Part shown: in pieces, positions 8,916 to 17,264 of the stretch | How the letters are laid out: each line of letters opens with the position of its first letter | Numbering within the stretch: position 1 is the first letter of the stretch | NCBI GenBank assembly: GCA_902517535.1 | Contig: CABYCK010000006.1 | Span: 1 to 51,737, forward strand | Source of the DNA: an uncultured Pelagibacteraceae bacterium | Lineage (GTDB): Bacteria > Pseudomonadota > Alphaproteobacteria > Pelagibacterales > Pelagibacteraceae | Direction of reading: 5' to 3' | Length of the DNA stretch: 51,737 nt | Notes under the pieces: model-generated | Seen by the model: only the letters and a program-made list of their open reading frames with translations | Databases searched by the model: none | What the model was told of the DNA's origin: nothing | Made by a program: the position numbers and the translations under genes

Positions 8916-10041
8916 AAGTTATTACTTCGCAAGCTATAGCTTTTTCTTTTCCTATAATACCTAATTTTTCAGTTGTTTTTCCTTTAATATTAATTTGATT
9001 TTTAGAAATGCCGCAAACTTTAGAAATGCTTTGTATCATCTTATTTTTATATTTTTTAATTTTTGGAGTCTGAGTAATAATATTTATATCTATATTATTT
9101 ACAAAATAACCCTTTGATTTTATTTTTTCCATTACTTCTTGTAGCAAGATTGTTGATCTTATATTTTTAAATTTCTTGCTTTTATCGGAAAACATTTGGC
9201 CAATATCCCCCATTTTACAAGCTCCAAGAATTGCATCTGTAATTGCATGCAACACTGGATCTCCATCGGAATGACCCAATGTTCCCAAAGGAGATTTAAT
9301 TTTCAATCCAGCTAAATAAAGTTTTCTTTTGGGCACAAGTCTATGAACATCAAAACCTATCCCAACACTTTGTTTGGATCTATAAATATTTTTCAAATTT
9401 TGAAAATCTGATTGATCTGTAATCTTAAAGTTATTTTTTTCTCCTTCAATAAATTTAACTCTAGTTAAATCCATATACAAAGATATGTCATCATCTTTAT
9501 ATTTAGCGGTATTGACTTTATGTAGATGATAAATTTCTTTGAGATTAAAGGCTTGCGGAGTTTGCGTCAGAAATAGATTGTCTCTATTTTTACCTAGAAT
9601 GTATTCGTTTATGCTCGAATCTATTTTTTGTTTAACAGCATCTTGAATATTAATTTTTGGCACTACGGCTCTAGCATTTTTCATATTTCTAATTATTGTA
9701 GCAAATAATTTTAATGAAAAATTAGGTCTCGCTACATCATGAATTAAAACTTTTGAAATTCCTTTTATATTATTTACATATTTTAAACCGTTGAAAGCAG
9801 ATTGTTGTCGATTTTTTCCGCCTAAGATTAATTTAACATTTTTTAATTTTAGTGATTTGACTCGTTTTGAGTCTTTTCTATTATAAACAAGAATTATCTT
9901 TTTTATTTGTTTAAATTGGCGTGCTTTATCTACATTTATTTCAACTAATGATTTACGAGCAATTTTTTGATATGGTTTGCCTATATTAGATCTAAATCTA
10001 TGGCTATTACCTCCGGCTAAAATGATTAAACAAAAACTCAT
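8896..10041 (-). CDS. ispDF: Bifunctional IspD/IspF isoprenoid enzyme
   Basis: This 381-residue fusion carries two non-adjacent steps of the methylerythritol phosphate pathway. Residues about 1-215 form the IspD cytidylyltransferase (LAGGNSHRF near the start, KVLIHDVARPN, and LTQTPQAF). Residues about 222-381 form the IspF 2-C-methyl-D-erythritol 2,4-cyclodiphosphate synthase (GIGFDVHRL with metal-ligand Asp and His, then LGHSDGDPVLHAITDAILGA). The fusion is common in alphaproteobacteria. The IspD P-loop-like segment reads GKPYQKI rather than the usual PKQY, a modest deviation. It is divergent from ntrY with a 48-base gap. Confidence 0.95.
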   Translation of the reverse strand: MSFCLIILAGGNSHRFRSNIGKPYQKIARKSLVEINVDKARQFKQIKKIILVYNRKDSKRVKSLKLKNVKLILGGKNRQQSAFNGLKYVNNIKGISKVLIHDVARPNFSLKLFATIIRNMKNARAVVPKINIQDAVKQKIDSSINEYILGKNRDNLFLTQTPQAFNLKEIYHLHKVNTAKYKDDDISLYMDLTRVKFIEGEKNNFKITDQSDFQNLKNIYRSKQSVGIGFDVHRLVPKRKLYLAGLKIKSPLGTLGHSDGDPVLHAITDAILGACKMGDIGQMFSDKSKKFKNIRSTILLQEVMEKIKSKGYFVNNIDINIITQTPKIKKYKNKMIQSISKVCGISKNQINIKGKTTEKLGIIGKEKAIACEVITYVIKYD

Positions 10042-10089
10042 TGTATAAACTTATATTATATTTATATGAATAATTAATGCTTATTTAAA

Positions 10090-11871
10090 ATGTTTAAAAT
10101 TATAAAAAACTTCAATTGGATTATTTTATCTTCGTTTTTATGTATTTTTATGGGGATTGTAACGTTTTTAACCTTCATAAATGAAGGCTTTATATCATTA
10201 ACAGATAATAATTTACAAATTTTACTAATCATTGATATTTTTTTACTAATTGTCTTTTTTTCTTTAATTTTTAAAAATTTCTATAGATTTTATTATGCAG
10301 GAAAAAAAGCTAAAAAAGGCTCTCAAACAAATTTAAAATACATATCAATATTTTCAGTATTTACACTAATACCATCTCTAGTTGTTGCAGTATTCTCCTT
10401 ATTTCTTTTCAATTTCGGTATCCAAAATTATTTTGATAAACAAATTACAAATGCAGTAAATAATTCTTACGATATAGCTAAAAATTATTTAGAGGAAAGT
10501 AAAAAAAATGTTAAGTCAGATATAATTCTAATGAGTGTTGGTTTAAATAGAGCGTCAAATTTTTTTTATAGTAACCCAAATAGGTTTAAGGGAATAATGA
10601 AATCTGAAAAGATTTTAAGAAGAGTTGATGATATTTATTTAATAGATAGTTTAGGAAATATATTAATATCTGACGTAAGAGACTTATCAGATGAATTCAT
10701 TACACCCTCTGAAGAAAATTATGATGAAGCGCTTGAAGGAAAAATAGTTTTTATATCTGATAACTTAGATTACAAAACAACAGTAATGACAAAATTAACT
10801 TCTTTAGTAGATACTTATCTTTATATTTCAAGAAATATTGATCCAGAAATTTTAAGATATTTAAACGAAACAGAACAAGCAGTGAGTTTTTATTATTCTG
10901 TTGAAAACAGTCAAACAGGTATCAAAGTTACTTTTGCAATAATTTATATAATAGTAGTAACATTGTTATTATTTTTATCGACTTCAATAGCTATTACTTT
11001 TGCATCTCGATTAACTAAACCAATTGTAAATTTGATAAATGCTTCTGACTCAATAAGCAAAGGTGCTTTAGATGTTAAAGTTCCTAACATAGAAGTTGAT
11101 GATGAATTTAAGCAATTAAATTATAATTTTAATTCAATGATCGATAGGTTAAAAAAACAACAAGATAAACTATTAGTTACCGAAAGATATGAAGCTTGGG
11201 AAACAGTTGCAAGAAAACTAGCGCACGAAATAAAAAATCCGTTAACTCCAATACAATTATCTATCGATCGTTTAAGGGAAAAATACTCCTCTGAAATTAA
11301 AAATAACGGAGAAGACTTTAATAGATATTTGGAAACAATAAACAGACAAATAAAAGACATTGAAAACTTAGTTAACGAATTTTCAAATTTCGCAAGAATG
11401 CCAAGGCCAATTTTTAAAAAAGTAAATATAATTGACATTATTAAAAGGTCCGTAGACTTTTTTAAGATGTCATCTAAAAATCAAATAAAAATAATTAAAA
11501 AGAATAATGATTTATTAGTTAATGCAGATTCTGAACAATTAAATAGAGTATTTATTAATTTAATCAAAAACTCTGAAGAAGCTTTTTTAGACATCTATGA
11601 AAAAAACCCTAATTTTAAAGGTAAAATTGACATAGAAATTATTGGTAATAAAGACTATATAGTGGTTAAATTAACAGATAATGGCACAGGTATTTCTAAT
11701 ACAAAAAAAGTAATGACCCCTTATTATACTACTAAGATAAATGGCTCAGGCTTAGGTCTTCCAATTGTAAGCAAGATAATCAATGAACACGCTGGTGATT
11801 TTTTGATTAAAAATAAAAAAGAGTCAAAAGGAACAGTTATTGAAATTACGTTACCAAATATAAATGCATAA
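10090..11871 (+). CDS. ntrY: NtrY-type membrane sensor histidine kinase, without PAS domain
   Basis: NtrY is the sensor partner of NtrX and in other alphaproteobacteria has been linked to nitrogen, redox or envelope signalling. The 593-residue protein has three N-terminal membrane helices (about 10-30, 42-62, 87-108), a periplasmic or extracellular region of about 180 residues, a fourth helix (about 282-303), and a HAMP linker. Then come HisKA with the phospho-acceptor His in KLAHEIKNPLTPIQLS and an ATPase domain with the N-box (FINLIKNSEEAF), DNGTGIS and GSGLGLPI. HAMP leads almost directly into HisKA, so the PAS domain found in longer homologues (usually above 700 residues) is missing. It overlaps ntrX by 8 bases. 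Confidence 0.92.
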   Translation: MFKIIKNFNWIILSSFLCIFMGIVTFLTFINEGFISLTDNNLQILLIIDIFLLIVFFSLIFKNFYRFYYAGKKAKKGSQTNLKYISIFSVFTLIPSLVVAVFSLFLFNFGIQNYFDKQITNAVNNSYDIAKNYLEESKKNVKSDIILMSVGLNRASNFFYSNPNRFKGIMKSEKILRRVDDIYLIDSLGNILISDVRDLSDEFITPSEENYDEALEGKIVFISDNLDYKTTVMTKLTSLVDTYLYISRNIDPEILRYLNETEQAVSFYYSVENSQTGIKVTFAIIYIIVVTLLLFLSTSIAITFASRLTKPIVNLINASDSISKGALDVKVPNIEVDDEFKQLNYNFNSMIDRLKKQQDKLLVTERYEAWETVARKLAHEIKNPLTPIQLSIDRLREKYSSEIKNNGEDFNRYLETINRQIKDIENLVNEFSNFARMPRPIFKKVNIIDIIKRSVDFFKMSSKNQIKIIKKNNDLLVNADSEQLNRVFINLIKNSEEAFLDIYEKNPNFKGKIDIEIIGNKDYIVVKLTDNGTGISNTKKVMTPYYTTKINGSGLGLPIVSKIINEHAGDFLIKNKKESKGTVIEITLPNINA

Positions 11872-13234
11872 AGATATTTTAGTTATCGACGATAATCCTG
11901 ATATACGTTTTTTAATTTGTAAAATTTTAAAAGACAAAAATTTTAATGTTCGTTCAGCAGCTAACTACGATCAAGCTGTTTTAGAAATAAATAAAAAATT
12001 ACCTGATTTAGCTATTATAGATATCAAATTAGATAAAACTGACAAAGATGGCATAGATCTTTTAAAGTTGATTATAAGCAAAAACAAGTTAACTCCTGTA
12101 ATTATGATATCTGGACATGCTACAGTTCAAATTGCAGTAGAGGCAATAAGAATAGGAGCTTATGAATTTATTGAAAAACCTTTCTCAACAGAAAAAATTA
12201 TAAACTATGTTTTAAGAGGATTGGAAATAGCTACATTAAAACAAGAAAAAGATATTATAGAAAATAAACTTTTCCATTCTTTTGATTTAATAGGTAAAAG
12301 CCAATCTATTTTAAAAATACAAAAAACTATTGATAAACTATCTACTTCAGATAGTAGAATTTTAATTTCTGGACCAACTGGATCAGGCAAAGAACTAGTG
12401 GCAAGAAAAATACATAAAAATTCAAATAGATCAAAAGAACCATTTGTAATTTTAAATGCGGCATTATTGAAAGAAAAAACTTATGAAAAAGAATTATTTG
12501 GAGAAGAATTTGATGATGGAAATATATCTTTTGGAGCACTAGAGAGAGCTAACAAAGGAACTTTATTAATAGATGAAGTTTCTGAAATTCCTATTGAAAC
12601 ACAAGCTAATGTTTTAAGAGTATTGATTGACCAAAAGTTTAAAAGAATTAATGGATCTAAGTATGTTAACGTAAATATAAGATTAATCTCTTCTACGTCA
12701 AAAGATCTAAATGAATTGGTAAGTACCAACAATTTTAGAGAAGATCTTTTCCATCGTTTAAATGTAGTACCAATTGAGTTAACTGCTTTAAGCAATAGAA
12801 CAGAAGATATTCCATTGTTAATTGATTATTTTAAGACAAAACTTTCTGAAATTAATGGTTTTCCTCAACCAAAAATAGATATTAAAAATGATAATTTATA
12901 TACTTACAATTGGCCAGGTAATGTTCGAGAGTTAAGAAATTTAGTCGAAAGAGTTACTATTTTATCTTCTAATGAAAGCAAAGAAAGCATAAACAAGATG
13001 ATTAATGATATACTTAATTCAGCAATATCAATAAATAATAACGACAAAACATTAATTGAGAAGTCTTTCTCATCACCTTTAAAAGAAGCAAGAGAGCATT
13101 TTGAAAAAGAATATCTAACAAATCAACTTAAAAAGAACCACGGAAACATATCAAAAACAGCAGATTTTATTGGAATGGAAAGATCTGCATTACATAGAAA
13201 ATTAAAATCTTTAGGAATTAAAGGAATTAATTAA
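11864..13234 (+). CDS. ntrX: NtrX-type response regulator
   Basis: The 456-residue protein has a receiver domain (acidic pair D9/D10, phospho-acceptor D53, Lys in FIEKPFS), an AAA+ ATPase domain with Walker A GPTGSGKE (ending near K176) and Walker B LLIDE (224-228), and a C-terminal Fis-type helix-turn-helix (KNHGNISKTADFIGMERSAL). The GAFTGA loop that contacts sigma-54 in NtrC-type activators is not present. The corresponding segment at about 203-215 reads GEEFDDGNISFGA. This is known for NtrX proteins and suggests that it acts as a repressor or with another sigma factor. It overlaps ntrY by 8 bases and sits 1 base before trkA, the conserved alphaproteobacterial order. Confidence 0.93.
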   Translation: MHKDILVIDDNPDIRFLICKILKDKNFNVRSAANYDQAVLEINKKLPDLAIIDIKLDKTDKDGIDLLKLIISKNKLTPVIMISGHATVQIAVEAIRIGAYEFIEKPFSTEKIINYVLRGLEIATLKQEKDIIENKLFHSFDLIGKSQSILKIQKTIDKLSTSDSRILISGPTGSGKELVARKIHKNSNRSKEPFVILNAALLKEKTYEKELFGEEFDDGNISFGALERANKGTLLIDEVSEIPIETQANVLRVLIDQKFKRINGSKYVNVNIRLISSTSKDLNELVSTNNFREDLFHRLNVVPIELTALSNRTEDIPLLIDYFKTKLSEINGFPQPKIDIKNDNLYTYNWPGNVRELRNLVERVTILSSNESKESINKMINDILNSAISINNNDKTLIEKSFSSPLKEAREHFEKEYLTNQLKKNHGNISKTADFIGMERSALHRKLKSLGIKGIN

Positions 13235-13235
13235 A

Positions 13236-14609
13236 ATGAATATAATCATTTGTGGAGCCGGCAAAGTAGGCTTTTCAATTAGTAAACAATTATCTGCTCA
13301 AGGTCATTCAGTAACGGTGATTGACCAATCTTCTGATGATATTAAGAAAATTAATGACACTCAAGACGCAAAGGGTGTTGTTGGCAGAGCTACATTGCCA
13401 ACAGTTTTAGAAAATGCAGGGGCTGAAAAAACTGACATGATCATTGCAGTAACACGTAACGATGAAACTAATATGATTGTTTGTCAATTAGCCAGTTCTT
13501 TATTTAATATATCGAAAAAAATAGCTAGAATTAGAACAAAAGAATTTTTGGAGGGTAAATGGGGCAAACTTTTTAATAATTCAAATATACCAATCGATGT
13601 AATTATATCCCCTGAACTAGAAGTAGCTAAATCTTTATTTAGAAGATTGGAGGCACCAGGCGCTCTGGATAACGTCCCATTTGGTAAAGATAAAGTTAAA
13701 ATGTTAGAAATATCTATTGAAAAGAATTGTCCAATCAAAGAAGTGCCTTTAAAAAATTTAACAGAAAAGTTTCCAGACTTTAAAGCAAACATTTTAGGTG
13801 CTGTTAGAAAAGATAAATTTATCTATTTAAAAAAAAATGATAAAATGATCGAAGGTGATAATGTTTATGTAGTTGTAAGTAGTGAGCAGTTAAATGAAAT
13901 TTTAAAAGCATTTGGTCATGCTGAAAAAGTATCAAAAAATATATTAATTATTGGAGGAGGCAACATTGGATTGGCTTTAGCCAAAATGTTGGAAACTAAT
14001 TTCAGTGATGTGAGGGTTAAAATTATTGAAAAAGATAAAAAACGAGCAGAGGAAATAGCTAACGAACTGTCGTCCTCAATAGTAATAAATGGAGATGCTT
14101 TAGATGAAGAGATTCTTAAGGAAGCAAACTTAGAAGACTCTGAAACCGTTCTGGCTTTAACTAATGATGATGAAAATAATATGATGGCATGCGTACTCGC
14201 AGAAAAAACTGGTAAACGAAAAAGGACTATCGCAATAGTAAACAAAACTAATTATAGTTTATTACAAGACTCATTAAACATTGATGATTTAGTTGATCCA
14301 AGAATGACAACTGTTTCAAGAATTATGGAACAAGTTCATAGAGGAACTATTGGAACAGTGTATTCTTTATTAGATGGAGAATACGAATTTATTGAGGCAA
14401 AAATACTTGAAAAGTCTGAATTGCTCAATAAAAAAATTCGAGACTCTAATTTACCAGAAGATATTAGAATTGGAGCAATAGTTAGAAAAGAAAAAGTTAT
14501 TATTCCAAAATCAAACTTCATATTTGAAAAAGATGATCTAGTTGTATTTCTTGCCAAAAGAGAGCAGCTTAAAGAAATTGAAAATATATTTAGCATAAGT
14601 TCTATCTAG
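13236..14609 (+). CDS. trkA: Trk potassium uptake regulatory subunit TrkA
   Basis: TrkA is the cytoplasmic NAD(H)/nucleotide-binding gating ring of the TrkH potassium channel. The 457-residue protein contains two tandem RCK modules. The first Rossmann fold starts IICGAGKVGFSI at the N-terminus, and the second starts ILIIGGGNIGLAL at about residue 230. Each is followed by an RCK_C domain, with the last ending IFEKDDLVVFL. The gene follows ntrX by one base in the classic ntrYX-trkA arrangement. The channel gene trkH comes next after 2 bases, so both subunits are probably made from one transcript. Confidence 0.95.
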   Translation: MNIIICGAGKVGFSISKQLSAQGHSVTVIDQSSDDIKKINDTQDAKGVVGRATLPTVLENAGAEKTDMIIAVTRNDETNMIVCQLASSLFNISKKIARIRTKEFLEGKWGKLFNNSNIPIDVIISPELEVAKSLFRRLEAPGALDNVPFGKDKVKMLEISIEKNCPIKEVPLKNLTEKFPDFKANILGAVRKDKFIYLKKNDKMIEGDNVYVVVSSEQLNEILKAFGHAEKVSKNILIIGGGNIGLALAKMLETNFSDVRVKIIEKDKKRAEEIANELSSSIVINGDALDEEILKEANLEDSETVLALTNDDENNMMACVLAEKTGKRKRTIAIVNKTNYSLLQDSLNIDDLVDPRMTTVSRIMEQVHRGTIGTVYSLLDGEYEFIEAKILEKSELLNKKIRDSNLPEDIRIGAIVRKEKVIIPKSNFIFEKDDLVVFLAKREQLKEIENIFSISSI

Positions 14610-14611
14610 GA

Positions 14612-16030
14612 ATGAATTTTAAAAGTATCAGTTATTATTTAAGTTTTTTTTGTTTTCCAATTAGCATTTTATCTTTTATAAATATTTTATACTCTTCTTA
14701 TTTTGATTACTTTTTAGCTGTAGATTCTTATGTAATAACATTATTTATTTCAATTGCTATTGGTTTAGGATTTTATTTCATCGGAAAAAAAAGCGAAAAA
14801 AGAATAAATTTTATAGAGCAATTAACTTTAATCATCTTCGTTTATATTTTTATCTCTATATTTATTGCTTTGCCTCTTTATTTAAGTAATTATCAAATTA
14901 CTTTTGTAAATTCCTTGTTTGAAGCATTTTCAGGAGTAACAGGAACTGGTTTTTCAATTTTTAAAAACATAAAGTATTTAGATCCAACTTTAATTTTATG
15001 GAGATCATCCTCTCAGTGGATCGGCGGACTTTATTTTTTAATTTTCTTAATTATTGTTTTTTCTAATAAAAAATTTAAAATAAAGATGAATGATCTAACA
15101 TTTTCAGATAACGGAAGTGTAAACTTAGAAAATAATATTAAAAGTTTAGTTATAAAGATTTTTTTAATCTATGTTTGTCTAAGCGTATTAATCTTTTTTC
15201 TATTAAATATTTCTCAAATAAGACTTTTTAATTCTCTTAATCTCACAATGACACTTATTTCAAATGGTGGTTTCCTTCCAACTAATCTACTTAGTCAAAT
15301 AATTCAAACTAATTCACAAAAAATTGTATTCATATTATCTCTAATTATTACAATGATAAATTTTTTTTTTATTGTCAATATTCCAAACAAGAGAGTAATT
15401 ATTAATGAACATAAAGAAGATTTTTATCTGATAATTCTGTCAGTATTATTAACTTTAATTTTGTTTCTTTATTTTAAAGATTACGGGATATTAAATATAA
15501 TTATTGCAGTTTTAAGTAGTTTAAGTAACTCTGGTTTATCATTAATAAATTCTGACAATAATTTAATTTTATACTTTCTACTCCTTACATTAATTGGAGG
15601 CTCATTAATTTCAAACTCTTCAGGAATAAAACTTGCTAGAATATTTATTCTTTTAAAAACTGCGTCTTTTGAAATAATAAAATTAATAAGCCCAAATAAT
15701 GTGATAAATAAAAATATATTTAGTTCTGAAAAAGTAATTACAGACGAATATATCAAGATTTCTTTTTTAATATTTATATCTTTCTTTATAAGTCTTTTTA
15801 TTTTATCTAGTTTATTAATTATTGATAATATTAGTTTTGAAAAGTCATTTAAGCTATCAATATTGACTATAACTAATACTTATAACTCCGAAATGTTTGG
15901 TCTCGAGAATTTAGATTTTAAAAATTTATTAACAACATCTAAGATAGGTTTGATAATTTTTATGATTATTGGAAAAATTGAGCTAATATCAATTTTTTTA
16001 ATTTTCAAAAAAATATTTTTAAAAGATTAG
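14612..16030 (+). CDS. trkH: Trk potassium channel subunit TrkH
   Basis: This 472-residue polytopic inner-membrane protein has about ten hydrophobic helices and four pore-loop repeats. The selectivity-filter region of the first repeat is seen in FSGVTGTGFSIF, and related Gly-containing segments occur at SNGGFLPTNL, SNSGLSLI and NTYNSEMFG. TrkH conducts potassium into the cell under control of TrkA, whose gene lies 2 bases upstream. The family is usually about 480 residues, so this copy is complete. The sequence is extremely rich in Ile, Leu and Phe, which weakens conservation elsewhere, but the context and first pore loop support the call. Confidence 0.88.
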   Translation: MNFKSISYYLSFFCFPISILSFINILYSSYFDYFLAVDSYVITLFISIAIGLGFYFIGKKSEKRINFIEQLTLIIFVYIFISIFIALPLYLSNYQITFVNSLFEAFSGVTGTGFSIFKNIKYLDPTLILWRSSSQWIGGLYFLIFLIIVFSNKKFKIKMNDLTFSDNGSVNLENNIKSLVIKIFLIYVCLSVLIFFLLNISQIRLFNSLNLTMTLISNGGFLPTNLLSQIIQTNSQKIVFILSLIITMINFFFIVNIPNKRVIINEHKEDFYLIILSVLLTLILFLYFKDYGILNIIIAVLSSLSNSGLSLINSDNNLILYFLLLTLIGGSLISNSSGIKLARIFILLKTASFEIIKLISPNNVINKNIFSSEKVITDEYIKISFLIFISFFISLFILSSLLIIDNISFEKSFKLSILTITNTYNSEMFGLENLDFKNLLTTSKIGLIIFMIIGKIELISIFLIFKKIFLKD

Positions 16031-16031
16031 T

Positions 16032-17078
16032 ATGTCAAAAATTGTAATTATCGGTGCTGGTGCTATGGGTTCTGCTTTTTCGTTTCCATGTTCAGACAAC
16101 AATCATGATACCAATATTATAGGGACCCATCTAGAAAATGAATTTATTGATAAGATAAGAAGTAATAAAAATCTACATCCTGCACTAAATGTTAATATTC
16201 CAGAAAGCATCAAAATATTTAAATTTGATAATTTAAATGAATTATTCAAATCAAATGTTGATTTAATTGTTTTGGGTATCAGCTCGAAGGGAATAGAGTG
16301 GGTGTCAGATCAATTAAATACAATTGCAAAAAATAAAAAATTGCCCAATATTCTCATGTTAACTAAAGGCCTTAGTATTCATGAAAATAAATACGAACTG
16401 TTAGTTGATAAGCTTAAAAGATTATTAAAATCTAAAGGTATAATTAATGTTAATATCTCTGCAGTAGGGGGCCCTTGTTTAGCATCAGGATTAGCAAATA
16501 GAATTCACAGTAGCGTAGTTATTGCAAATGAAGATATCAAGATAGCTTCTAAAATATCAAATATGTTTAACACTAATTATTACCACACTACTTCATCAGA
16601 AGATCTTATTGGGGTAGAAGTATCAGCAGCCATTAAAAATATTTTTTCTATGGCAGTAGGTGCTGCAAAAGGTTTGTGTAGTAATAATACTTCAGATGAA
16701 ATTCGTGAAAAAAATTATTTAAACACAGCCTCTGCATTAATTAAGCAATCAATATATGAAATGGAAATATTTGTTGAGCATCTTAAGGGAAAAAAAGAAA
16801 CAGTCAAAGGTCTTGCAGGTTTAGGAGATCTTTATGTAAGCTCTGGAGGAGGTAGGAATGCAAAAATGGGTTCATACATAGGAGAAGGATTAACTTTTTC
16901 CGAGGCAAAAAAAACAAAAATGCAAAAAGTAACAATAGAAGGGGCAGATTTAGCAGTTGAAATTGCAAAAAAAATAAACGAGGATTTTGACGAAAAAAAA
17001 TTACCATTAATGCTTGCTATGATTAATGCGATATCAAATGACAAAAAGCTAGAACTAAATTGGGATTTATTTAGATGA
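16032..17078 (+). CDS. NAD(P)-dependent glycerol-3-phosphate dehydrogenase (GpsA-like)
   Basis: The 348-residue enzyme is a GpsA-family dehydrogenase that interconverts glycerol 3-phosphate and dihydroxyacetone phosphate. It has the Rossmann motif IGAGAMGSAF (residues 7-16), the catalytic Lys in EVSAAIKNIFSMA (K202), and GLAGLGDLYVSSGGG (260-274). The middle motif reads AVGGPCLASGLA instead of the usual SGPSFA form, so it belongs to a divergent branch. It is coupled by a 4-base overlap to the SHOCT gene, which lies 1 base before glpK. No FAD-dependent GlpD is seen in the window. The context suggests, but does not prove, a catabolic role oxidising GlpK product, with biosynthetic gpsA possibly elsewhere. 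Confidence 0.88.
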   Translation: MSKIVIIGAGAMGSAFSFPCSDNNHDTNIIGTHLENEFIDKIRSNKNLHPALNVNIPESIKIFKFDNLNELFKSNVDLIVLGISSKGIEWVSDQLNTIAKNKKLPNILMLTKGLSIHENKYELLVDKLKRLLKSKGIINVNISAVGGPCLASGLANRIHSSVVIANEDIKIASKISNMFNTNYYHTTSSEDLIGVEVSAAIKNIFSMAVGAAKGLCSNNTSDEIREKNYLNTASALIKQSIYEMEIFVEHLKGKKETVKGLAGLGDLYVSSGGGRNAKMGSYIGEGLTFSEAKKTKMQKVTIEGADLAVEIAKKINEDFDEKKLPLMLAMINAISNDKKLELNWDLFR

Positions 17079-17263
17079 AAAAATTTGTGTTAATATTTGT
17101 TATATTATTTATTCACTCTCAAATATTGGCTGACGATTCCCAAAAAACTAAAGATACTACTAGTATTTCTGATCAGCTCAAAATTTTACAGGAACTTTAT
17201 AAATCTGGAGTATTAAGTGGATATGAATACGAAAATGAAAAAAAAAAAATTTTAAATAAATGA
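17075..17263 (+). CDS. Small exported SHOCT-domain protein
   Basis: This 62-residue protein begins with a signal peptide (KKFVLIFVILFIHSQILA, likely cut before DDSQ) followed by a short polar linker. It ends with a SHOCT motif, ISDQLKILQELYKSGVLSGY followed by EYENEKKKILNK. SHOCT segments are short helical pairs of unknown function often found at protein ends. Here it is nearly the whole mature protein. It overlaps the upstream dehydrogenase by 4 bases (ATGA) and is followed 1 base later by glpK, so it is locked into the glycerol operon. Its role is unknown. An exported partner of the transporter is one possibility. Confidence 0.75.
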   Translation: MKKFVLIFVILFIHSQILADDSQKTKDTTSISDQLKILQELYKSGVLSGYEYENEKKKILNK

Positions 17264-17264
17264 T

